Assembly: GCA_022821275.1 (NCBI GenBank)
Contig: JAJEDY010000028.1
Location: 1-60,021 of the forward strand
Direction of reading: 5' to 3'
DNA length: 60,021 nucleotides
DNA from: Candidatus Latescibacterota bacterium
GTDB lineage: Bacteria > Latescibacterota > UBA2968
Positions 26,384-35,406 of the stretch are shown here, piece after piece. Made by a program: the position numbers and the translations under genes. Under the pieces are notes generated by a model. The model had not been told where the DNA came from. It made no database searches and worked only from the letters and a program-made list of their open reading frames with translations. Positions within the stretch are counted from its first letter, which is position 1. Each line of letters starts with the position of its first letter.

Positions 26384-27109
26384 ATGTTTGGAGAAATCCG
26401 AAATAAAAACGGTGAAAAACTGGATTATACTTTTCACTGTGGAAATCCCGAAAGCAAACACATCGTCGTCCTGGGCCATGGCGTAACCGGCAACAAAGAC
26501 AGGCCATTCCTGGTCGCGCTATCACAGGCATTGGAAGCCGGGGAATTCAACGTCCTGCGATTCTCTTTTGCCGGCAACGGGAACTCAGAAGGTCGGTTTG
26601 AAGATGCCACCATAACAAAAGAAGTAGATGACCTGGGTTCCGTACTGGATACCTTAAACGGCTATACAATCTGTTATGCCGGGCACAGCATGGGAGGCGC
26701 TGTAGGCGTATTGCGGGCGAGCACGGATGCGCGCATTCAACAACTCATCTCTCTTGCAGGCATGGTAGATACCAGGGGATTTGCACAGCGCGAATTTGGC
26801 GATGTCACCCCCGACGAAGGCAACATGTGGGACGACCCGGATTGCCCGCTATCCAGCGCGTATATGGACGACCTGACCGCGATTGACACTGTCGCAGATC
26901 GCGCATCTCAAATCTCAGTCCCCTATTTGCTCGTACACGGCACAGAGGACGATGTAGTACCCATTGAAGATTCCCAAACAATATTCGCACAAGCCAACGA
27001 ACCAAAAGAACTGGTCGTACTGTCTGGAGCAGATCACGTATTCAGCGATGACGCGACACCCGTCATGATACAAACCGTTATCAATTGGATTGCAAAACAG
27101 GAGTCCTGA
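26384..27109 (+). CDS. Alpha/beta hydrolase (esterase-like)
   Basis: The 241-residue protein has the oxyanion segment LGHGVTGNKDRPF (30-42), nucleophile Ser102 in AGHSMGGA, a probable Asp in HGTEDDVVP and His in SGADHVFSD. This matches cytoplasmic acyl-ester hydrolases related to the bacterial S9/cinnamoyl-esterase group. In this operon it may remove acyl groups from glycans. Its stop codon shares one base with the next start. Confidence 0.85.
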   Translation: MFGEIRNKNGEKLDYTFHCGNPESKHIVVLGHGVTGNKDRPFLVALSQALEAGEFNVLRFSFAGNGNSEGRFEDATITKEVDDLGSVLDTLNGYTICYAGHSMGGAVGVLRASTDARIQQLISLAGMVDTRGFAQREFGDVTPDEGNMWDDPDCPLSSAYMDDLTAIDTVADRASQISVPYLLVHGTEDDVVPIEDSQTIFAQANEPKELVVLSGADHVFSDDATPVMIQTVINWIAKQES

Positions 27110-28146
27110 TGCCTTCTAAAACATACCGAGCCGCAGTAATCGGTCTGGGAATGATCGGCGGCGCTGATCAGGTCTCAGGAGATGTATTGGGTCAGCGCGT
27201 AGATGACATGGATGGCACGCATACTTTTGCGTATCAGAACCATCCGCGTATCGACCTCATTGCCGGCTCAAGCCGCGACCAGGGACGGCGCGAGCGCTAT
27301 GAAGCGCGTACGGATGCTGTAACATATGAGAGTTGGCGTGCAATGATCGCCAGCGAAACACTCGATATTGTCAGCATAGCGACCTATGCCCCTTTCCACG
27401 CAGAAATAGCCATAGCCTGTGCCGAACACGGAATCCCCGTCATCTATTGCGAAAAACCCGCGGCAACCACGGTTATAGATGCCCAGCACATGCTCGAAGC
27501 GCAAAAACACGGATTATTGGTCTTTAACCATCAGCGAAGATTCGATCCCAATTATCGCCGGCTCCGTGCGCTCATTGCCGAAGAAAAACTGGGCACACTT
27601 ATTTCCGCCTCTCTCCAATGGCCGACGGGGCGATTGGGCAATGTGGGAACCCATGCAATTGACGCCCTCTTGATGCTCACCGGACATCGCATTCAATCGG
27701 TCTCTGCAACCCTTGACCTATCGGGAAGGCCAGATTGCCGCGGCGAGGCATTTCGCGATCCCGGAGGCTGGGGTGTCATGCGTATGGACGGTGGGCTAAT
27801 GGTAACAGTGAGCGCACCCGACTATTCCACGGCACCACCGCGCACGGAAATCAACGGACATAAAGGACGGGCAATTATAGAGGCAAAAGGCATAACACTT
27901 GAATACTGGACTGGTGAAACAGAACATTGGCCGCCCTATAAGGACAGCGTTTCAGGAATGGATCGCGCCGTATCAGAAATCGTTGCCTATCTGGATGATC
28001 GCGTCCCATTTTCCTATAACTCCGAAGAAGCCGTTCACACACTCGAAGCCATTGTTGCTTTCCACGCCTCCCATAAACAAAACGGAGCCTATGTTGATCT
28101 CCCCTTATTGGACAGTGACCGCGAGATTGTCGTACTGAGCGGATAG
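27109..28146 (+). CDS. Gfo/Idh/MocA-family oxidoreductase
   Basis: From the ATG at 27109 the protein has 345 residues. The N-terminal Rossmann loop AVIGLGMIGGAD binds NAD(P), and EKPAATTVIDAQ contains the conserved EKP of the family. The second domain carries NVGTHAIDALLML. Such enzymes act on sugars, inositols or related polyols. Position after the fucosidase and esterase fits oxidation of a released sugar. It overlaps the preceding stop codon by one base, which supports this start. Confidence 0.88.
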   Translation: MPSKTYRAAVIGLGMIGGADQVSGDVLGQRVDDMDGTHTFAYQNHPRIDLIAGSSRDQGRRERYEARTDAVTYESWRAMIASETLDIVSIATYAPFHAEIAIACAEHGIPVIYCEKPAATTVIDAQHMLEAQKHGLLVFNHQRRFDPNYRRLRALIAEEKLGTLISASLQWPTGRLGNVGTHAIDALLMLTGHRIQSVSATLDLSGRPDCRGEAFRDPGGWGVMRMDGGLMVTVSAPDYSTAPPRTEINGHKGRAIIEAKGITLEYWTGETEHWPPYKDSVSGMDRAVSEIVAYLDDRVPFSYNSEEAVHTLEAIVAFHASHKQNGAYVDLPLLDSDREIVVLSG

Positions 28147-28204
28147 CAATGGCTTTTGTTTGTATTAAACAGTAGGTACACATCAAGAGGGAAATGGAGG
28201 TACC

Positions 28205-28429
28205 ATGAAATTTACACGTATCACAATTGATCCCAACGTATTTGGTGGTAAGCCTTGTATTCGAGGGATGCGTTTTCCCGTGTCGCGTCTTTTGGGACTT
28301 CTGGCATCTCATGAAACCGAAGAAACCATACTCAAGGCATATCCCTATTTGGAGGCAGAGGACATCCACGAGGCATTGCAATATGCAGCTTTATTGGCAG
28401 ATGAACAGGTCGTTGAATTTGCATCATGA
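28205..28429 (+). CDS. DUF433 protein, probable antitoxin
   Basis: This 74-residue protein is a typical DUF433 member: RITIDPNVFGGKPCIRG at the start, then MRFPVSRLLGLLA and a helical end (YPYLEAEDIHEAL). DUF433 proteins are usually encoded before a PIN-like DUF5615 protein and are thought to be antitoxins with a small helix-turn-helix. GGAGGT precedes the ATG. The last codons overlap the next gene (ATGA). Confidence 0.85.
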   Translation: MKFTRITIDPNVFGGKPCIRGMRFPVSRLLGLLASHETEETILKAYPYLEAEDIHEALQYAALLADEQVVEFAS

Positions 28430-28794
28430 AAACACTGCTCGACATGCCGGTAACGCCCCAGTTGATCAATGTATTAAAAAAATATGGGCATGAAGGCGTT
28501 CACGCCTATCAAATTGGGAAAGACCAAGCGCCAGATATTGAGTTGCTCAACCTCGCGCGTCGTGAAAATCGTGTGATTATTACTGCCGATTTGGATTTCC
28601 CACGGCTTCTGGCTCTAAGTTCAGCATCTGGGCCGGGAATTATTTTATTTCGAGGCGGCAATTACTCAGATGACGAAATGTGTGACCTGCTTGAACGTGT
28701 TTTAGAATCTGTTCCAGTAGATGATCTGGAAAAGTCAATATGCGTTGTCGATCATTCGCGTGTTCGTGTAACACATTTGCCAATAAATGAATGA
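28426..28794 (+). CDS. DUF5615 PIN-like protein, probable toxin
   Basis: The 122-residue protein has the PIN-like pattern of the DUF5615/Mut7-C group: a first acidic residue in TLLDMPVTPQLINVLKKYG, ENRVIITADLDFPRLL with the second acidic pair, and a C-terminal helical tail. The usual family start is LLDENL; here it reads LLDMPV, so one of the expected acidic residues appears to be missing. Paired with DUF433 it forms a predicted toxin-antitoxin or nucleolytic unit between two metabolic operons. Confidence 0.82.
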   Translation: MKTLLDMPVTPQLINVLKKYGHEGVHAYQIGKDQAPDIELLNLARRENRVIITADLDFPRLLALSSASGPGIILFRGGNYSDDEMCDLLERVLESVPVDDLEKSICVVDHSRVRVTHLPINE

Positions 28795-28803
28795 AAGGAA
28801 TCT

Positions 28804-29985
28804 ATGCCGACCATTGGAACACCGCTTTCACCGACCGCGACCAAAGTGCTCATGTGTGGCTCTGGCGAATTGGGAAAAGAAGTCGTAATTGAACTCCAGC
28901 GCTATGGCGTTGAAGTAATTGCCGTAGATCGCTATGCCAATGCGCCTGCGATGCAAGTAGCGCATCGGTCTCATGTCATTACCATGCTGGATGGGGATGC
29001 CCTGCGCGAAGTCATAGAAAAAGAACAGCCAGACCTTATCGTACCCGAAATTGAAGCAATCGCCACAGACACACTCGTCGAATTGGAAAGCGAAGGATTC
29101 TCAGTAATCCCAACAGCCCGAGCGACCCGACTCACAATGAACCGCGAGGGCATTCGTCGCCTGGCTGCCGAAAAACTCGGACTAAAAACATCGCCTTACC
29201 GATTCGCATCAAATTTAGAAGAATACCGCACAGCAGTTCGTAAAATCGGTGTCCCATGTGTCATAAAACCCATCATGAGTTCATCGGGCAAGGGACAAAG
29301 CACCGTAAAAAACATGGCCGACGCCGAAAAATCGTGGACCTATGCACAGGAAGGAGCGCGCGGAGGCGCAGATGCGGTCATCGTGGAAGGATTTGTAGAT
29401 TTTGACTATGAAATTACGCTATTGACCCTGCGCCACAAAGGAGGCACGAGTTTTTGCGCGCCAATAGGACATCGACAGGTAGATGGCGACTATCGCGAAT
29501 CATGGCAGCCACAGCCAATGAGCGAAGTCGCACTTGCAGAATCACAACGGATTGGCAAAGCGATCACCGACGCACTGGGAGGCCGCGGCATATTTGGCGT
29601 AGAGCTATTTGTAAAAGGCGACGACATCTACTTCAGCGAAGTATCACCCCGCCCACATGACACGGGCATGGTAACCATGATCTCACAAGACCTGTCTGAA
29701 TTTGCCCTCCATGCACGGGCAATTTTGGGATTGCCAGTTCCGTGCATCAAACATCTCGGTCCCTCTGCCTCGCATGTGATCCTCGTAGAGGGACACTCGC
29801 AACAAGTGCAATTCGGCAACCTGGGTGCAGCACTCGCCGAACCCGATACAGAAATCCGCTTATTTGGCAAACCCGAAGTACAGGGAGAACGGCGAATGGG
29901 AGTCGTCCTCGCAAGAGGCGCGACACTGCAAGAAGCGCGCAAAAAGGCAAAAGCAGGAGCAGAAGCCATTAGCATCGCGCTTTGA
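28804..29985 (+). CDS. purT: Formate-dependent phosphoribosylglycinamide formyltransferase
   Basis: The 393-residue ATP-grasp enzyme makes formyl-GAR from GAR, formate and ATP in purine synthesis. Diagnostic segments are [15 protein letters not shown] (20-34), [24 protein letters not shown] (the ATP-binding loop) and [13 protein letters not shown] near the end. Length matches E. coli PurT. Together with PurN in other species it provides an alternative route that does not need formyl-folate. It is not obviously linked to its sugar-metabolism neighbours. Confidence 0.95.
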   Translation: MPTIGTPLSPTATKVLMCGSGELGKEVVIELQRYGVEVIAVDRYANAPAMQVAHRSHVITMLDGDALREVIEKEQPDLIVPEIEAIATDTLVELESEGFSVIPTARATRLTMNREGIRRLAAEKLGLKTSPYRFASNLEEYRTAVRKIGVPCVIKPIMSSSGKGQSTVKNMADAEKSWTYAQEGARGGADAVIVEGFVDFDYEITLLTLRHKGGTSFCAPIGHRQVDGDYRESWQPQPMSEVALAESQRIGKAITDALGGRGIFGVELFVKGDDIYFSEVSPRPHDTGMVTMISQDLSEFALHARAILGLPVPCIKHLGPSASHVILVEGHSQQVQFGNLGAALAEPDTEIRLFGKPEVQGERRMGVVLARGATLQEARKKAKAGAEAISIAL

Positions 29986-30011
29986 GATATTCTTTACCCG
30001 GTATGTAAACT

Positions 30012-30039
30012 GCTGCGTTTATTGCGCGGCAATTTTTTT
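30012..30039 (+). terminator. Possible terminator after purT
   Basis: GCTGCG (30012-30017) can pair with CGCGGC (30025-30030) through one wobble, followed by AATTTTTTT reaching into the stop region of the convergent gene. The stem is short, so this is tentative. Confidence 0.35.
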
Positions 30040-31243
30040 AAGATAGAACCAATTGTGCAACGGCATCTTCATTAAGCGTAATACCCAAACCGGGTTTTTC
30101 ACTCAAAGTAACATGCCCATCTTCGAGCAACAAAGGCTCTGTAAGAAGCCCGTTGCCAAAAGGACCGCGCGCAAAACCGCTGGGACATTCAGAAATAAAG
30201 CAATTGGGAGTCGCCGCGCCAACATGCAGACCCGCCATGAGATGAACAGGAGTACTGGTGCTGACGTGAGACGCCCATGACACGCCAAAAACATCGGCCA
30301 ATTGTGCGATGCGCAGCGTCTCAGAAATACCCCCAGCCCGACAAACATCCGGAAGAATGAGATCGCACTCCTTGTTCAGCAATCGGTCTCGCACAACATA
30401 GCGGTTGCAGTCCGTCTCTCCAACAGCGACTCGAATAGAAGTCGATTGGGTCAACTGCCTATATCCCTGATGGTCTTCGGGAAGAAGAGCATCCTCAAAC
30501 CATTCTACATTGCCGAGGTCCTCAAGCAGCCGGACAAAACGGAGAGCATCTTTAATATCAAAACCGCCGTGCGCGTCAACGAGCAGCTTGCCACGATCTC
30601 CAACAGCGCGGGACATCTCTCGGACCAGGTCCATTTGTTCGTCCATCGCTCCTCGTCCACATGACGTCTTCACCACAGAAAAACCCTCGTCCAAAACCCT
30701 TTCAATCCCCTCGCAACGAGACTCAACAGTCTGCCCCGGCGTACCCGATGAATACACGGGAATTTGCAAACGATAAGGACCACCGAGCAACCGCCAGATA
30801 GGTTCGTCGTAGTACTTACCGCGTATATCCCAAAGCGCGATATCGATCCCCGCAATCGCCTCCAGAGTAAACCCCTGCGTATGAGAACGCAGGCGCATCG
30901 TCGAAAACATGCGCTCCCACAAAACGTCAATCGAGCGCGGATCCTCCCCGATAAGAACAGGACGCAACAAATCTTCTACAATCGTTTTGACAACGCGAGG
31001 CGCAGCCGGGGCGTGGGCTTCGCCAATCCCCTCAATACCATTATCTGTACGCACGCGAATAAGCACTGTCGATCGCCCCGAAGGATAGACACAAAGGTGG
31101 CGCGTATCGGCTCTGCCCGAAAAAGACTGTGTGGATTGGGGCGCGACTTGCGGAAATTTTAATCCTGCGGTATCTTCATATCGCGTCGCACCCCGCTGAT
31201 GAGCGGTAGAGAGAATATCGCAGGTAATGGAAGTTATTTTCAT
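30038..31243 (-). CDS. Enolase-superfamily (mandelate racemase/muconate lactonizing) dehydratase-like enzyme
   Basis: The 401-residue protein has the N-terminal capping domain and a barrel with metal ligands in LLVDAHGG, WFEDALLP and VGETD, and the late SHVST His. These fit acid-sugar dehydratases of the superfamily. The first lysine position reads VVKTSCGRG: the second Lys of the usual KxK is replaced, so the reaction probably relies on the His/Asp side of the active site. It is transcribed away from the PhyH genes and could process sugar acids formed by the Gfo/Idh enzyme. Confidence 0.85.
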   Translation of the reverse strand: MKITSITCDILSTAHQRGATRYEDTAGLKFPQVAPQSTQSFSGRADTRHLCVYPSGRSTVLIRVRTDNGIEGIGEAHAPAAPRVVKTIVEDLLRPVLIGEDPRSIDVLWERMFSTMRLRSHTQGFTLEAIAGIDIALWDIRGKYYDEPIWRLLGGPYRLQIPVYSSGTPGQTVESRCEGIERVLDEGFSVVKTSCGRGAMDEQMDLVREMSRAVGDRGKLLVDAHGGFDIKDALRFVRLLEDLGNVEWFEDALLPEDHQGYRQLTQSTSIRVAVGETDCNRYVVRDRLLNKECDLILPDVCRAGGISETLRIAQLADVFGVSWASHVSTSTPVHLMAGLHVGAATPNCFISECPSGFARGPFGNGLLTEPLLLEDGHVTLSEKPGLGITLNEDAVAQLVLS

Positions 31244-31342
31244 TTGCGACTCCTGGGGTGTGTTGTAAAGAAATATGGATGGCTATGAAAATAGGACGAA
31301 AACCTGCAAATTTCTAACAAAAATTTTAATAGGAGGCAAGCC

Positions 31343-32704
31343 GTGGCCGAACAATCACATTTATTAAACGACGAGGCGATATTGCATTTTATTGCGCGGG
31401 GATATTGCGTAGTCAAGACCAGTGTTGCGCCGCATATCCACGCACAAATACTGACAGATGCAAAAAAGGCAATGACAGAGGGAAACCCGGGCAATGACAT
31501 ATTGCACGCTGCACCGGGCTTGCGCGAAATTTTTGACGACAAAGCAATGGTCGGCGCACTATCGAGCCTCCTCGGCGATTCGTATGTCATGCACTGCCAC
31601 AGACATTGCCATCGCAATACCGCGGGCATAGAGGGCCGAAATTTTCATCAGGACGGATCAACGCGTCGATTTGCTGGCTGGAGCCGACCCTGGCGGCGTC
31701 ACCATCGCCCCCGAACAGTCATGGCGATCTGTTATCCACACCAGACACCGGTTGAAATGGGACCCACTGGCATAATGCCCGGAACCCAGTATTACAGTGC
31801 AAAACCGCAAAATGAGTTCGATTACGAATTCCCCTTCGCGGTTGTCGATCCCGGCGATGTATTACTCGTACATTTTGATTTGTTCCATCGCGTATCCAGC
31901 AACACGAGCGATCGCGACCGGTATATGATGAAATTTTTATTCAAACGCACCGAAGAGCCAACAGCGCCGAGTTGGCATGCCGCATCAAATTTCGATCCCG
32001 ATTTCGACACCCTCGCCCATCGACTAAAACCCGACCATCCATCCGACGTCTTATTGCGCCATCCCCACGTATGGGAATTTATGTGGCGCTGGATGCGCGG
32101 TGAACCCCTGCCCGAATGGAGTGATGACGCACCCGTCTCTGTAGATGACATGATACACAACCTGAACAGCGACGACCCGGGAGTCGTACTAAATGCCACC
32201 TACGCACTGGGACGATTGGGCAAACGCGCAGTACCCGCATTGATGGATATGTTATTGGGACCAGATGAAGCCCTACGAGAGCAAGCTCCCGCAGCACTAT
32301 CAGCAGCAGGCGGACACGCAGTTGATCCCCTTATCCATGCATTGACACACTCGGACGACTGGGTAAGAGCAACCGCTGCGGATACCCTGGGCGATATTGG
32401 CTTACCTGCCCTCGACGCGCTACCCGCCATTCGCAACGCACTATCAGACCGCGATGACTGGGTGCGCCACAATGCCACGCGCGCATTGACCATCTGGAGC
32501 AAAGCTGCTGAAATCGCCCGCGATGACTTGCTCACAGCCCTAAAAGACGAGGAGCCTTTTGTCGGCTTCAACGCGCTAACAGCCCTGGAACACATGAACC
32601 GCGTTGACGATGTACAGGTACTGCCATTGTTAAAAGCCATGCAACGCCACGAACACAGCAGATTGCGCTACCTTGTAAACGAAATGCTACAGCGCGTCGC
32701 CTGA
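31343..32704 (+). CDS. PhyH dioxygenase fused to C-terminal HEAT repeats
   Basis: The protein (453 residues, GTG start after AGGAGG) has a PhyH domain at about 1-230 with iron ligands His102/Asp104 in FHQD and a distal FHRVSSNTSDRDRY. About five HEAT repeats follow (roughly 255-450), with a recurrent DDWVR pattern (DSDDWVRATAADTLG-like and DRDDWVRHNATRAL). HEAT arrays normally bind proteins, so the dioxygenase may act on, or be recruited by, a protein partner. The fusion is not one I associate with a characterised enzyme. Confidence 0.85.
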   Translation: MAEQSHLLNDEAILHFIARGYCVVKTSVAPHIHAQILTDAKKAMTEGNPGNDILHAAPGLREIFDDKAMVGALSSLLGDSYVMHCHRHCHRNTAGIEGRNFHQDGSTRRFAGWSRPWRRHHRPRTVMAICYPHQTPVEMGPTGIMPGTQYYSAKPQNEFDYEFPFAVVDPGDVLLVHFDLFHRVSSNTSDRDRYMMKFLFKRTEEPTAPSWHAASNFDPDFDTLAHRLKPDHPSDVLLRHPHVWEFMWRWMRGEPLPEWSDDAPVSVDDMIHNLNSDDPGVVLNATYALGRLGKRAVPALMDMLLGPDEALREQAPAALSAAGGHAVDPLIHALTHSDDWVRATAADTLGDIGLPALDALPAIRNALSDRDDWVRHNATRALTIWSKAAEIARDDLLTALKDEEPFVGFNALTALEHMNRVDDVQVLPLLKAMQRHEHSRLRYLVNEMLQRVA

Positions 32705-32721
32705 TACATTGAGGAAGTGTG

Positions 32722-33549
32722 ATGTATTCCAAACGCAAACAATTAATCCGAGACGGATTCTGTATATTTGAAAATGTGCTCACCCCCGAAATGGTTGAGC
32801 GCACAAACGCAGCATCCAACCGCCTGTTAGACGCGCAAGACGCCGAGTATTTTGAGGCACAGAAATCGACGGGAAGTCTGATCAGCATTTACCATGACGA
32901 CTTTTTTGCCGAACTGGTCACCTGGCCAAAGGCACTCAATGCTCTGCGAGAAATGGGTTTTTATCACCCCACTTTCTCCTCGGGTTTTATAATCAGCAAA
33001 CCCCCGCACAGCCCACCTCTATTCTGGCATCAGGACTGGTGGGGATGGCATGACCCCATCAGCTATGAACCCCTGCCGCAGCAGGTATTTTTAATGTACT
33101 ATCTCGTAAATACCTCGCGTGAAAACGGGTGTTTGAGATTAATCGAAGGCTCGCACTTAAAACGACATCCCCTGCACGACATAACCCCCGAAGCACATAC
33201 TGAAGATTTGCGGCGCGTGTCCGATCCAGACCATCCGGCCTATCAGTCGTATCCCGGCGAGCGAGATGTTCCCGTGCGCGCTGGCGACCTGGTCATCGGT
33301 GACTCGCGGTTATTGCACAGCGCACACGCCAACAAAACGGATCAGTGGCGGACAGTCATCACCCTGTGGTATCACCCGATATACAACGAATTGCCCGAAA
33401 GCATGCGCGCCCGCCTGGCGAACCGGCACCCAATACCAGACCACTGGTCTGAAGACGCCGCCCGCAAAATCGCGCCTTTAATGCCCATCTACAAAGGCGA
33501 ATGTGAAGAACTCGAATGGAATCGTATCCCAGGACCGGCGTTGGTGTGA
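32722..33549 (+). CDS. Phytanoyl-CoA dioxygenase (PhyH) family protein
   Basis: This is the third PhyH paralogue of the island, 275 residues from the ATG at 32722 (a GTG one codon earlier is possible). Iron ligands are His103 and Asp105 in FWHQDWWGWH, with the distal His in RLLHSAHANKTDQWR. LIEGSHLKRHP follows the family pattern. It is only 18 bases after the PhyH-HEAT gene and probably co-transcribed with it. Substrate unknown. Confidence 0.88.
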   Translation: MYSKRKQLIRDGFCIFENVLTPEMVERTNAASNRLLDAQDAEYFEAQKSTGSLISIYHDDFFAELVTWPKALNALREMGFYHPTFSSGFIISKPPHSPPLFWHQDWWGWHDPISYEPLPQQVFLMYYLVNTSRENGCLRLIEGSHLKRHPLHDITPEAHTEDLRRVSDPDHPAYQSYPGERDVPVRAGDLVIGDSRLLHSAHANKTDQWRTVITLWYHPIYNELPESMRARLANRHPIPDHWSEDAARKIAPLMPIYKGECEELEWNRIPGPALV

Positions 33550-33562
33550 GAAAAGATAAAAA

Positions 33563-34615
33563 ATGAAAATCGCCGCTCTCATCTCTGGTGGTGTCGATAG
33601 TTCTGTGGCATTGAACATCTTAAAAAACGAAGGCCACGACCTGACGACATTTTACTTAAAAGTATGGCTCGAAGACGAACTCGCTTTCTTAGGGGAGTGT
33701 CCCTGGGAAACCGACCTGAAATTCGTCCGTGCCGTATGCGATCAACTCGATGTACCGCTACAAGTGATCTCTTTACAATCGGAATACCTCGAGCGCGTGG
33801 TATCTTATGCACTCGACGAACTACGCGCTGGACGCACACCCAGCCCAGATATATTTTGCAATCAGCGGATTAAATTCGGCGCATTCTTTGACCACATAGA
33901 CAGCAGTTATGAAAAAGTGGCAACCGGACACTACGCACAGATCGAACAGAGCAACGGAACGTATCATCTAAAACGTGCCCCCGACCCTGTCAAAGATCAG
34001 ACCTACTTCTTATCCGGCATGTATCAATCACAGGTCGCGCGGGCATTATTTCCCATCGGAAACCTGATGAAAAGCGAAGTGCGCCAACTCGCCCGGGATT
34101 TCGACCTGCCAAATCAAGCGCGAAAAGACAGCCAGGGAATATGTTTCCTGGGCAAAATCAGATATCCGGATTTTATCGCATTTCACCTGGGCGAAAAAAA
34201 AGGCGATATTATCGACAGAGAAACCGGACAAATCCTGGGACCCCATCGGGGCTACTATTATTACACAATCGGACAGCGGTATGGCCTGGGATTGGGCGGA
34301 GGACCCTGGTACGTCATAGAAAAAGATATCGAGCGCAACATCATCTATGTATCCCACGCCACGAAGCACAAAAATACATCGCGGAACCAATTTGTCGCCA
34401 CAAATCCCAATTGGATAGCAGAACCACCTGACAAAAACGCCCTGCAATTGAAACTGCGTCACGGTCCAGAACTGATCAACTGTGAAATCGAAGCAATGAA
34501 TAACAACCAATTATCCGTAACCATAGCAGAAAAAGACTCCGGCATAGCACCCGGACAATTCGCCGTATTTTACGACGGCGACCTCTGCCTTGGCAGCGCA
34601 GTAATTGACCACTAA
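33563..34615 (+). CDS. mnmA: tRNA 2-thiouridine(34) synthase MnmA
   Basis: MnmA thiolates U34 of tRNAs for Lys, Glu and Gln. The 350-residue protein has the PP-loop SGGVDSS (8-14), the catalytic Cys in PDIFCNQRIKF and the second catalytic Cys in SQGICFLG. The C-terminal barrel ends YDGDLCLGSAVI. It starts 13 bases after the PhyH gene, so it may share that transcript although it is a housekeeping gene. Confidence 0.95.
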   Translation: MKIAALISGGVDSSVALNILKNEGHDLTTFYLKVWLEDELAFLGECPWETDLKFVRAVCDQLDVPLQVISLQSEYLERVVSYALDELRAGRTPSPDIFCNQRIKFGAFFDHIDSSYEKVATGHYAQIEQSNGTYHLKRAPDPVKDQTYFLSGMYQSQVARALFPIGNLMKSEVRQLARDFDLPNQARKDSQGICFLGKIRYPDFIAFHLGEKKGDIIDRETGQILGPHRGYYYYTIGQRYGLGLGGGPWYVIEKDIERNIIYVSHATKHKNTSRNQFVATNPNWIAEPPDKNALQLKLRHGPELINCEIEAMNNNQLSVTIAEKDSGIAPGQFAVFYDGDLCLGSAVIDH

Positions 34616-34628
34616 AAAAGAGAGCACA

Positions 34629-35378
34629 ATGAGCATTGAACAGGCGCGTGCCGCCGTTGAATCCGGTGATGTACATACCCTGAAAAGACTAATAGCAGAA
34701 TATCCGCAACTGGTCAATAAAACCACAACGGACAATCCTCGCACGCTTTTGCACACACTCTGCGACTATCCCGCGCACAGACCCAGGTGCCGCGAATCCG
34801 CAGAGATTTTGATACGCTCAGGCGCAGATGTCAATGCGCGGGCAAAATTCGATGGAAAAACCGACCCTGGCGAAACCCCCCTGCACTGGGCAGCCAGCAG
34901 CGACGATGTGGAAATGATAGAAATGCTTCTCGATAGCGGTGCGGAAATCGACATTGATGGCGGGAATATTGCAAACGGCACCCCACTCTGGGAAGCCGTG
35001 ATATTCGGCATGCAAAACGCAGCGGCAAAACTGATCCAGCGCGGGGCAACCTGCAACCTGATGATCGCTGCCGGCATGGGGCAACTCGATCTCGTTGAGG
35101 AATTTTTCGATAAGGAAGGCAATATAACGGATCGGGCGGGCATCCTGCCCGGATGGTCGGAACCCCGATCTGCGCGAGACTGTATCGACAGTGCCTTCGG
35201 AATGGCCTGCCGCAATGGACACCTCGAAACCGCCAGATGGTTGCTGGGGAAAAAACCAGATATCAACCGCAAAAATCCCGTTGGCGAAACGCCTCTGGAT
35301 CAAGCTATGGACAGAAAACACCCCGAAGTAGCGGACTGGTTGATGACAATTGGCGCGAAACGATCCACAGACTTATAA
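34629..35378 (+). CDS. Ankyrin-repeat protein
   Basis: From the ATG at 34629 the protein has 249 residues and about five ankyrin repeats, for example TLLHTLCDYPAHRPRCRESA, GETPLHWAASSDDVEMIEML and NPVGETPLDQAMDRKHPEVA. No signal peptide, membrane segment or enzymatic domain is seen. Ankyrin repeats bind other proteins; the partner is unknown. It sits between mnmA and an HDAC-like gene in the same direction. Confidence 0.85.
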   Translation: MSIEQARAAVESGDVHTLKRLIAEYPQLVNKTTTDNPRTLLHTLCDYPAHRPRCRESAEILIRSGADVNARAKFDGKTDPGETPLHWAASSDDVEMIEMLLDSGAEIDIDGGNIANGTPLWEAVIFGMQNAAAKLIQRGATCNLMIAAGMGQLDLVEEFFDKEGNITDRAGILPGWSEPRSARDCIDSAFGMACRNGHLETARWLLGKKPDINRKNPVGETPLDQAMDRKHPEVADWLMTIGAKRSTDL

Positions 35379-35406
35379 TGCCATCGCATTAAAGGGAAAC
35401 CAACTT

